Shown here piece by piece: positions 1-5,826 of a DNA stretch of 9,928 nt (its first letter is position 1; each line of letters starts with the position of its first letter). Below the pieces are notes generated by a model. That model was given only the letters and a program-made list of their open reading frames with translations, was not told the DNA's origin and did not search any database. The position numbers and the translations under genes were made by a program. Source of the DNA: Kiritimatiellales bacterium (GTDB taxonomy: Bacteria > Verrucomicrobiota > Kiritimatiellia > Kiritimatiellales > Pontiellaceae); assembly GCA_015486775.1 (NCBI GenBank), contig WFRA01000175.1, positions 1 to 9,928 on the forward strand. Reading direction: 5' to 3'.

Positions 1-107
1 CCCTTGTTAATCACTCGATAACAGCAAGCGGCTACCCTCCCGGAGCGGAACGCAAGCGCCACCCTGCGCACATCGCTCCCGTTCTGCAACCTGAAATATC
101 TGTCCAT
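1..107 (-). CDS. 5' end of a phosphohexomutase-like ORF, truncated by the window edge and possibly broken
   Basis: The ATG at 107-105 is preceded by an excellent ribosome binding site (TGAAGGAAAAACA), nearly the same leader as that of the XRE gene further up. The frame stays open for 35 codons to the window edge. The first residues read MDRYFRLQNGSDVR. LQNGSD(I/V)RG is the N-terminal signature of bacterial phosphomannomutase/phosphoglucomutase proteins (alpha-D-phosphohexomutase family), which interconvert hexose 1- and 6-phosphates in the cytoplasm. After that the match fails: the usual Gly is Arg, and the sequence continues RVALAFRSGRVAACCYRVIN instead of the expected acidic start of domain 1. 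The DNA there is GC-rich and resembles the intergenic repeat near 1663-1735. The gene may be interrupted by such a repeat, or the match may be a short coincidence. It lies 50 bases after the Sel1 gene. Start and frame are fairly sure; identity is tentative. Confidence 0.4.
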   Translation of the reverse strand, partial: MDRYFRLQNGSDVRRVALAFRSGRVAACCYRVINK

Positions 108-157
108 TGTTTTTCCTTCAAATTCCTACCCGCTCGATTTTCCTTCTATCACACGAT

Positions 158-1552
158 CTATTCGGCTTTCCCCTGCTTGTACAACTCCAATTTGCGACGC
201 CGTTCCTCGACAAGCTTTCTGTTCATCGATCGAGTAGAATTCTCCACAGCCTTTTCTTGAAATTTCGCCGCTCTCTTAAAATCCCCGGCATGGGCATAGG
301 CTGATGCCGCCGCATCCAAATATGCAGGAGGACAGGGGGTTTTCTTTACCAATCGATTTGCAAATTCCACCGCTTTTTTCGGATCCCTCTTTTGGAGATC
401 GGAATTCGATCCGTAGTATTTAACTAGCTGGTACAGTGAAAAAGAATCGTTATTCTCCTCTCCGAGGTGTAGCCATTCCAGAGCTTTGTCTTCATCTTTA
501 TGCCCAAAAAAATCCGTCAAATAGAATTGTCCCAGAAATCCTGCACATCTTTTATCTCCCGCTTCATGCCCCTTTTTAAAATAGCTTGCGGCCTTGGCCG
601 TATCGCGGGGAATCCCTTCGCCACCTCTTCGATAAATAAAACCAATTTGAGCATAGGCTCTGCTCTCCCCTTCACTGGCGGATTTTTCGTAAAGCTCCAG
701 TGCCTTGGACAGGTCTTTTTCAAACCCGTTCCGCCCAGAGTGATACCATCCCGCTTTCTGGAACGCAGATGAAGCTTTTGGCTCCGAGTGCCGCGCCATC
801 ACCTGTGAGGGTTGGATATCGACGGCGGGCCAGGCATACTTCCCCTCCAAGCTAGGCGGCTCAAAAAAGTCGCGAGTCGCCACATATCCCGCCTTGCCGC
901 CCACTTGGACGCGAACCCAGATACCTCTTATTCTCCCCGAGGTGGATTCCGGATCGCCACCGGGGACATAATAGTCTCCGGTATTGAACTCGAAGCGTTC
1001 CAGCTCCACGGATTTAGATAAAAATTCCTTTTTCCCCTTTGAAGGAAGAACATCTATACTGAGCTTTCCAAACTGGGTTTTTTCGAGCAGATCGACCTTT
1101 TTTGTCGTCCTATTGTTTGCTTCCTGCTCATAGAATATCCGGTAGTCGACCTTTAGGCTCTCGAGCGGGTTCTTTCCCCGGTTTTCAAAAGTTATCCCAT
1201 AGGCATAACGCCTGTGCTTGAGCGTGACAGCGGAGTTTTCTTCCTTCCACTTTTTGAGTAGCCTCTTCTCGCAGTCAACCTTGAACATGCCGGGGTTGCG
1301 GAATCCCCCCAGAGAAACCCATTCCTTGATATAAGCCTGATCCGCCTCTGTGAAGATGGAGGGCACAACCTTCTTACGGTGGCCGTTCTCCAGCTTGAGC
1401 TCCACCTTGCCGAAGCGACGATCAAAGCCCACCACCTCCGCCACAATTGCCCGGCCATCCGGCAATCTGAATTCCCGTGTATCCGCCGCTGCCCATTGGG
1501 AAAGCAACACAAAAAACAAAACACCGGAACCGACCTGAAAATGTTTTCTCAT
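158..1552 (-). CDS. Exported protein with SHD1-like N-terminal domain and C-terminal Sel1/TPR repeats
   Basis: 464 residues from the start chosen here. Residues 1-23 form a signal peptide: MRKHF, a hydrophobic core (VLFFVLL), then an AAA-type cleavage region, so the protein is probably periplasmic or secreted. Residues about 25-80 (REFRLPDGR..., ending in a TEADQAYI-type segment) look like the SHD1-like beta domain common in PVC-group exported proteins. The middle (about 85-250) is a beta-rich region I do not recognise. From about 264 to 440 come alpha-helical Sel1-type repeats (for example around KALELYEKSASEGESRAYAQ and KAASYFKKG), ending in a TPR-like unit at about 409-438 and a charged tail. 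Such repeats usually mediate protein contacts; no catalytic motif is visible. The frame is open up to 1639, but a start there would lie at or before the predicted transcription start, whereas the ATG at 1552 has GGAG 12 bases upstream and begins the signal peptide. Specific function unknown. Confidence 0.85.
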   Translation of the reverse strand: MRKHFQVGSGVLFFVLLSQWAAADTREFRLPDGRAIVAEVVGFDRRFGKVELKLENGHRKKVVPSIFTEADQAYIKEWVSLGGFRNPGMFKVDCEKRLLKKWKEENSAVTLKHRRYAYGITFENRGKNPLESLKVDYRIFYEQEANNRTTKKVDLLEKTQFGKLSIDVLPSKGKKEFLSKSVELERFEFNTGDYYVPGGDPESTSGRIRGIWVRVQVGGKAGYVATRDFFEPPSLEGKYAWPAVDIQPSQVMARHSEPKASSAFQKAGWYHSGRNGFEKDLSKALELYEKSASEGESRAYAQIGFIYRRGGEGIPRDTAKAASYFKKGHEAGDKRCAGFLGQFYLTDFFGHKDEDKALEWLHLGEENNDSFSLYQLVKYYGSNSDLQKRDPKKAVEFANRLVKKTPCPPAYLDAAASAYAHAGDFKRAAKFQEKAVENSTRSMNRKLVEERRRKLELYKQGKAE

Positions 1553-1626
1553 TTTAATTTGAAACTCCAATAGTTCTGCCGACAAAGACACGTTGTCCGG
1601 AATGTATACGGTTGTTTTCGTGGGAG

Positions 1627-1655
1627 AAAGTACTACCACGGTTACATCCTGTCAA
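1627..1655 (-). promoter_or_regulatory. Sigma70-like promoter for the SHD1-like/Sel1 gene
   Basis: On the minus strand a perfect -35 box TTGACA (1655-1650) is followed by a 17-base spacer and the -10 candidate TACTTT (1632-1627). Transcription would start near 1620, giving a leader of about 68 bases before the ATG at 1552. The -35 and spacing are ideal; the -10 matches TATAAT at only three positions, though they include the key first two and last bases. It also argues against the longer N-terminus at 1639. Confidence 0.5.
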
Positions 1656-1662
1656 TCCGCCC

Positions 1663-1735
1663 CCCCGGGAACGCCGAGCCCCAGCTCGGCTCGAGGTTTC
1701 GTTCTGCTTCGCGGCTCGGGCGGAGCCTCACCCCC
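1663..1735. repeat. GC-rich intergenic repeat-like element with a 7-bp hairpin
   Basis: This stretch between the XRE and Sel1 genes is rich in C runs and in CGGCTCG/GAGCC words. It holds a perfect hairpin with stem GCCGAGC/GCTCGGC and loop CCCA at 1673-1690, and a second CTCGG copy near 1714. It resembles, loosely, the GC-rich sequence at about 30-70 (CTCCCGGAGCGGAACGC against CCCGGGAACGCC). It codes for nothing recognisable. It lies just upstream of the Sel1 promoter, so it could be a dispersed chromosomal repeat or a terminator relic. Confidence 0.35.
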
Positions 1736-1781
1736 CAGTATTCAAACCGCATCCACTCTGCAACTTAACCTATTTCACTGC

Positions 1782-1801
1782 ACGTCCTCGAACGAGGTCG
1801 T
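1782..1801 (-). terminator. Short palindrome after the XRE gene, possible weak terminator
   Basis: Just 6 bases past the XRE stop codon lies ACGTCCTCGAACGAGGTCGT, a near-perfect palindrome: 5-bp core CCTCG/CGAGG, one T:T mismatch, then three more pairs, with a 2-base loop. Its position fits transcription termination or 3'-end protection. No T-run follows on the minus strand, so it is not a classical intrinsic terminator. Confidence 0.35.
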
Positions 1802-1807
1802 TTCCTC

Positions 1808-2107
1808 TCACGCATGGAGGCCAATTTCGGCACGCATGCCTACGGCCTTTGCATAGCGTTGAAAGGTGGAAAGTTTCATGTTTTGCGGATGGTTCTCCAG
1901 CTTGGAGACAAAGGAGCGGTTGACGTTCATGCGCTCGGCGACCTGCGTCTGGGTCAATCCAGCCGCCTTCCTTGCTTCGTGGAGCTTGGCCTGCAGGCGC
2001 AGCTCTTCTACCAGCACATCAACTCGCGCTTCCATTTCCGGATCTTTCGCGCGTTCTTCTTCGTAGAATTCGCTAAAGGGTTGTCCGAGCCTATTGTTCC
2101 TAGCCAT
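1808..2107 (-). CDS. HigA-like XRE-family helix-turn-helix protein (orphan antitoxin-type regulator)
   Basis: 99 residues. The N-terminal 40 residues are acidic and helical (SEFYEEERAKDPEMEARVDV). A Cro/C1-type helix-turn-helix follows at about 43-95: KLHEARKAAGLTQTQVAERM, then the recognition helix NRSFVSKLE and the usual closing STFQRYAKAVG. This layout is typical of HigA-type antitoxins, which bind a RelE/HigB-fold toxin and repress their own operon. No toxin gene is found in the 114 bases upstream or the 255 bases downstream, so the gene looks like an orphan regulator or the remnant of a toxin-antitoxin pair. An upstream in-frame ATG (2131) would add eight residues. The start at 2107 is preferred because AGGAGGAAAAACA directly precedes it. 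DNA-binding fold is sure; antitoxin role is inferred. Confidence 0.8.
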   Translation of the reverse strand: MARNNRLGQPFSEFYEEERAKDPEMEARVDVLVEELRLQAKLHEARKAAGLTQTQVAERMNVNRSFVSKLENHPQNMKLSTFQRYAKAVGMRAEIGLHA

Positions 2108-2140
2108 TGTTTTTCCTCCTGAAAAGATCAAAAATCAAAA

Positions 2141-2187
2141 AGGTCAAAAGCCGAAGATCGGATTCCCGACCTCCAGACTTTTGACCT
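2141..2187. repeat. Inverted repeat of AGGTCAAAAG between the transketolase and XRE genes
   Basis: AGGTCAAAAG at 2141-2150 and its perfect complement CTTTTGACCT at 2178-2187 form a 10-bp stem with a 27-base loop. On the minus strand the second arm is followed by TTTTTGATTTTTGATCTTTT, so the element could act as the transketolase terminator. Further degenerate AGGTC/AAAGTC words at a 7-11 base rhythm (minus strand) continue to about 2212. A related element sits at 5788-5820. Confidence 0.55.
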
Positions 2188-2221
2188 GTGGACTTTTAGA
2201 CCTGCGACCTTCGAACCACCA

Positions 2222-4201
2222 CTACCCCAACAGTGCTTTGGCTTTGTTGTAGACGTTATCGGCGGTGAAGCCGAATTTTTCTGCGAGCAGCTTGCCGGGG
2301 GCGGATGCGCCGAAGGTGTCTTTGCAGACGGTGACGCCGGTGCGGCCGATATATTTTTCCCACCCGAAGGAGGTTCCTGCTTCAACGACCATGCGCTTGG
2401 TGCAGGCATCGGCCATGACTTCGTTCTGGTAGGCTTCGTCCTGGGCTTCGAAGAGCTCGCGGCAGGGCATGTTGACCACGCGGACGTTGGTGCCTTCGGC
2501 GGCGAGCTTTTCGGCGGCATCAAGGGTGATTTTTACTTCCGACCCTGTGGCAATCATGAGCAGGTCGGGCGTACCTTCGCCGCTTTGGAACATGGTATAG
2601 GCTCCTTTGGGAAGCTGGCCGTCCATGTTGTATGTTGAGCGGTCGAGCACTTCAAGGTTTTGGCGGGTCAGGCAGAGGACGCTCGGGCCGCTGGTATTCT
2701 TGAGCGCGGCAACCCATGCACATCCCGTTTCTTTCGGGTCGCTCGGGCGAAGAACCGTTACGTTGGGCATCATGCGCAGGCTAGCGATGGTTTCGATCGG
2801 CTGGTGGGTCGGGCCATCCTCACCCACCCAGAAGCTGTCGTGGGTGAGCACATAGATGACCGGCAGGTTCATGAGCGCGGCGACACGTAGGGTGGGACGG
2901 ACATAGTCGGCGAAGACGAGGAAGGTGGCGCCGTAGATGCGGAAGCCACCGTGTACCTGAATGCCGTTCATGATGGCGCCCATTCCAATTTCGCGTACGC
3001 CATAGTGGAAGTTGCGGCCTTCGAAGGCATTTTTTCCAATGTCTGGATAATCATTGAGGTGCGTGTTGTTCGAGCCGGCGAGGTCGGCCGATCCGCCGAC
3101 GAGGAAGGGCAGTTCCTTCGCGAGTTCCTGCAGCACCTTTCCGGAGGCGGCGCGGGTGGCGAGCGCGGAGTCGAAGGCCGGCATTTTTTCGATGATCGAC
3201 TCGGGGATTTCCTGCGTCATGTGGATATTCCAGAGCTTGGAAAGATCGGCGTTTTCGGTCTTCCATTGGGCAAAGCGGGTGTTCCAATCGCTTTCCGTCT
3301 GCTTCATCTCTTCGAGGCGCGCGGCGAAAATATCGCGCACTTCCTGCGGAACGAAGAATTTTTCTTCGGAGATGCCGAGCGCCTTTTTGGTGAGCAACAC
3401 CTCTTCTTCGCCAAGCGGCGCGCCGTGGCAGCCGTGGGTGCCCTCTTTATTCGGCGAACCAAAACCGATTTTGGTTTTGCAAACGATGAAGGAGGGCTTT
3501 TCGGTTTCGGCCTGGGCGGCTTCGATGGCACCTTGGATTTCGGAATGGTCGTGCCCGTCGATGGTCTGAACCTGCCAGCCATAGGCCTCCATGCGTTTTA
3601 CGATATCGTCGGTGTAGGTGATGCGGACATCGCCTTCGATGGAGATAAAGTTTTCGTCGTAGAAGACGACCATTTTGTCCAGCCCGTGGTTACCGGCTAG
3701 GGAGAAGACTTCGTTTGAAATTCCTTCTTCGAGCTCGCCTTCGGAGCAGATGGCATAGGTGTGGTGGTCGACGATTTTTTGGGCTTCCGTGTTGAAGCGC
3801 GCGGCGAGCATCTCCTCCGCAATGGCCATTCCAATAGCATTACCAACGCCCTGCCCCAGCGGGCCGGTGGTGGTTTCGATGCCGACCGTGTGGCCGTATT
3901 CCGGGTGGCCGGCGGTCTTGCTGCCCCACTGGCGGAAGTTTTTAAGTTCATTGAGCGGCAGGTCGTAGCCGGAGAGATGCAGCAAGCTGTAGATCAGCAT
4001 CGAGCCATGCCCGGCGGAGAGAACAAAGCGGTCGCGGTCGGCCCAATCCGGGTTTTCCGGATTGTGCTTGAGGTATTGCGTCCAGAGAACGGCGGCCACA
4101 TCGGCCATGCCCATCGGCATGCCGGGGTGCCCGGAGTTGGCGGCCTGGACTCCGTCCATCGAAAGTCCGCGAATCGTGTTTGCTACAAGTTTAATGTCCA
4201 T
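2222..4201 (-). CDS. tkt: Transketolase
   Basis: 659 residues, the full length of bacterial transketolases. This thiamine-diphosphate enzyme moves two-carbon units between ketose and aldose phosphates (xylulose 5-P, fructose 6-P, ribose 5-P, erythrose 4-P) in the cytoplasm. Visible features: GHPGMPMG at 24-31 with the conserved His25; GHGSMLIYSLLHLSGYDL; GPLGQGVGNAIG; the ThDP/metal segment EGELEEG...DENFISIEGD; KTKIGFGSPN...GCHGAPLG; in the second domain GSADLAGSNNT, the catalytic Glu in YGVREIGMG, the DSFWVGEDGPTHQP loop; and C-terminal SFGWEKYIG and FGASAPG. The frame extends to 4270, but MDIKLV at 4201 is the family start and has AAAGGAAC upstream; the extra 23 residues would overlap the kinase gene. 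It begins 23 bases after the kinase stop, as last gene of the sugar operon, so it is probably a pathway-dedicated copy feeding the ketose phosphate into central metabolism. Confidence 0.96.
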   Translation of the reverse strand: MDIKLVANTIRGLSMDGVQAANSGHPGMPMGMADVAAVLWTQYLKHNPENPDWADRDRFVLSAGHGSMLIYSLLHLSGYDLPLNELKNFRQWGSKTAGHPEYGHTVGIETTTGPLGQGVGNAIGMAIAEEMLAARFNTEAQKIVDHHTYAICSEGELEEGISNEVFSLAGNHGLDKMVVFYDENFISIEGDVRITYTDDIVKRMEAYGWQVQTIDGHDHSEIQGAIEAAQAETEKPSFIVCKTKIGFGSPNKEGTHGCHGAPLGEEEVLLTKKALGISEEKFFVPQEVRDIFAARLEEMKQTESDWNTRFAQWKTENADLSKLWNIHMTQEIPESIIEKMPAFDSALATRAASGKVLQELAKELPFLVGGSADLAGSNNTHLNDYPDIGKNAFEGRNFHYGVREIGMGAIMNGIQVHGGFRIYGATFLVFADYVRPTLRVAALMNLPVIYVLTHDSFWVGEDGPTHQPIETIASLRMMPNVTVLRPSDPKETGCAWVAALKNTSGPSVLCLTRQNLEVLDRSTYNMDGQLPKGAYTMFQSGEGTPDLLMIATGSEVKITLDAAEKLAAEGTNVRVVNMPCRELFEAQDEAYQNEVMADACTKRMVVEAGTSFGWEKYIGRTGVTVCKDTFGASAPGKLLAEKFGFTADNVYNKAKALLG

Positions 4202-4224
4202 GGTTTTGTTCCTTTCTGGGTTAA

Positions 4225-5679
4225 TTATTTGTTGTTGATCGTGCGCCATTTGTCGAGGGCATCCCGCCATGCGGCCTGCTCCTGCGGCTCAAAAATTTTG
4301 GTTTCCTCCGCGAAGGAGTTGCGGATGATTTCGCAGCCCTCTTCCAGAGATTGGATATCACCCATGGCGAGCATCTGCATGATCAGGTTGCCGGTTGCGG
4401 TGGCCTCGATGGGACCGGTGATGACCTTGCGGCCGGTGGCGTTGGCAGCGAGCTGGTCAAGCAGGGTGTCCTTGCAGCCGCCGCCGACAATGCGGAGGGT
4501 GCCGAGCGTGCGGCCAGTGAGTTTATCCAGCGTTTCGTAGGCACTGGCGTAGAGCAGCGCCAAGCCCTCGTAGGCGGTGCGCAAGATCTGCGCATGCGTT
4601 TCCGGCCGCGCCTGCCCAGTGCGTTCGCAATAGTCCTGAATCCGGGTAGCCATGTCGCCGGGCGCAAGAAAAACATCATCGCTCGGATCGACAAAGAACT
4701 CGAAGGGTTTTGCTTCGAGGGCCATATGCTCCATGGCTTGCCATGAATAGTCGAACCCCTCTTCGTTCCAGACGCGGCGCAACTCCTGAATGATCCAAAG
4801 ACCGGAAAGGTTCTTGAGGAAGCGGATCGTGTCACACACCCCGACCTCGTTGGTGAAATTGGCGGCAAGCACGTCGTCATTAATGACCGGCTCAGGCAGC
4901 TCGGTGCCGAGCAGCGACCAGGTGCCGGAACTCAGGAAGGCGCAATGCTCGCCCTCGGCCACCGGCACGGCGGCGAAGGCGCTGGCGGTGTCGTGGCTGC
5001 CAACGGCAACAACGGGGAGCCCATCGGCATCGCCCACCACGGTGCCGGGATCGACCAGCTCGGCGAAGAGGTCGGTGCGGATGCCCAGCTTTTCGAGCAG
5101 GTCGAAGGCCCAATCCTTGGTGGCCGGATTGTAGAATTGCGACGTGCTGGCAAACGAGCGTTCCGCCTTCATGTTCCCGGTCAGCCAATAGTTGAGCAGA
5201 TCGGGAACAAACAGCATTTTGGCGGCGGCCCTGTACTGGAAGGAGTCCGCCTGCGAAAGGGACATCAGCTGATAGAGCGTGTTGAGTTCCATGAACTGGA
5301 GGCCAGTCTGGGCAAAAACCTCCTCCTTAGGAACGCGCTCAAACACCTTCTCGAACATGCCCTCGGTGCGGCTGTCGCGATAGTGTACCGGATTGCGGAG
5401 CAGCGTGCCGTCGGCATCGAACAGGCCAAAGTCGACGCCCCACGTGTCGATCCCCATGGAGACCAGCCCATTGCCAAACTCCTTTTTCGCGAGGGCAATG
5501 CCCTCCTTGATGTTGCGGAAGAGGTGGACAAAATCCCACAAAAGCGTACCGCGCACCTCGGTCGGGCCGTTCCAGAACCGATTCATCTCCTTGAGCGACA
5601 GCTTGCCGTCCTCGAACGTTCCCACCATCGTGCGCCCGCTCGATGCGCCCAGATCCACCGCCAGATAATGTTTCTTCAT
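4225..5679 (-). CDS. rhaB: Rhamnulokinase-type ketose kinase (FGGY family)
   Basis: 484 residues, close to E. coli RhaB. FGGY kinases use ATP to phosphorylate sugars in the cytoplasm; RhaB makes L-rhamnulose 1-phosphate and is known to accept other ketoses such as L-fuculose and L-xylulose. The sequence shows the phosphate-1 motif DLGASSGR (9-16), GIDTWGVDFG (76-85), HYRDSRT (99-105), ELNTLYQLMSL, the catalytic-base motif SHDTASA (Asp230), SSGTWSLLG (250-258) and the C-terminal GGGCKD adenosine-binding turn. These are RhaB signatures rather than xylulokinase or glycerol kinase ones. The start is supported by an AGGAG box 10-11 bases upstream. Its neighbours are not RhaA or RhaD but two sorbose/sorbitol-type dehydrogenases and a transketolase, so the real substrate may be a different ketose phosphorylated at C1. 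Family assignment is firm; substrate is open. Confidence 0.88.
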   Translation of the reverse strand: MKKHYLAVDLGASSGRTMVGTFEDGKLSLKEMNRFWNGPTEVRGTLLWDFVHLFRNIKEGIALAKKEFGNGLVSMGIDTWGVDFGLFDADGTLLRNPVHYRDSRTEGMFEKVFERVPKEEVFAQTGLQFMELNTLYQLMSLSQADSFQYRAAAKMLFVPDLLNYWLTGNMKAERSFASTSQFYNPATKDWAFDLLEKLGIRTDLFAELVDPGTVVGDADGLPVVAVGSHDTASAFAAVPVAEGEHCAFLSSGTWSLLGTELPEPVINDDVLAANFTNEVGVCDTIRFLKNLSGLWIIQELRRVWNEEGFDYSWQAMEHMALEAKPFEFFVDPSDDVFLAPGDMATRIQDYCERTGQARPETHAQILRTAYEGLALLYASAYETLDKLTGRTLGTLRIVGGGCKDTLLDQLAANATGRKVITGPIEATATGNLIMQMLAMGDIQSLEEGCEIIRNSFAEETKIFEPQEQAAWRDALDKWRTINNK

Positions 5680-5715
5680 CCCACCAATTCTCCTCTCACC
5701 AAATCCACCACAGTC

Positions 5716-5761
5716 TGGAGGCCGACCTCATCCATTGTCGAGACAATCCACTCGGCCTCCA
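5716..5761. repeat. Nested palindrome in the leader of the kinase gene
   Basis: TGGAGGCCGA (5716-5725) pairs perfectly with TCGGCCTCCA (5752-5761), and inside it ATTGTC (5734-5739) pairs with GACAAT (5742-5747) across a 2-base loop. The spacer RNA before the kinase start (5679) would thus fold into a long hairpin with an internal loop. It could be a dispersed palindromic repeat or an mRNA processing/stability element. The same bases also read as a 33-codon open frame (5777 to 5676). Confidence 0.6.
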
Positions 5762-5787
5762 CCAGTTTTTCCAACATTCGGAAGTCC

Positions 5788-5820
5788 AAGGTCTGGAAAG
5801 TCCTTCCGACTTTCGACCTT
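5788..5820. repeat. AAGGTC/GAAAGTC inverted repeat just after the SorE-like gene
   Basis: AAGGTCTGGAAAGTC (5788-5802) and GACTTTCGACCTT (5808-5820) pair over 13 bases with a 2-base bulge and a 5-base loop. It starts 7 bases past the stop of the SorE-like gene. Its words match the AGGTC/AAAGTC element at 2141-2212, so both appear to belong to one family of intergenic elements. A role in termination or 3'-end protection is possible. Confidence 0.55.
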
Positions 5821-5826
5821 CCTGCT

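Noticed and set aside
1553..1639. N-terminal extension of the SHD1-like/Sel1 protein to the ATG at 1639
   Set aside because: It would bury the signal peptide behind 29 residues and start at or before the predicted transcription start; the ATG at 1552 fits better.
4202..4270. N-terminal extension of transketolase to the ATG at 4270
   Set aside because: The added residues overlap the kinase gene and do not match transketolases; MDIKLV with AAAGGAAC upstream is the family-like start.
2951..4540. Plus-strand open frames (2951-3700 and 3761-4540) antisense to transketolase and kinase
   Set aside because: Both mirror conserved minus-strand coding sequence and show no family signature.
4225..5679. 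A complete L-rhamnose catabolic operon
   Set aside because: Only the RhaB-type kinase is present; no rhamnose isomerase, mutarotase, transporter or full aldolase lies in the window, and the neighbours are sorbose/sorbitol-type enzymes.
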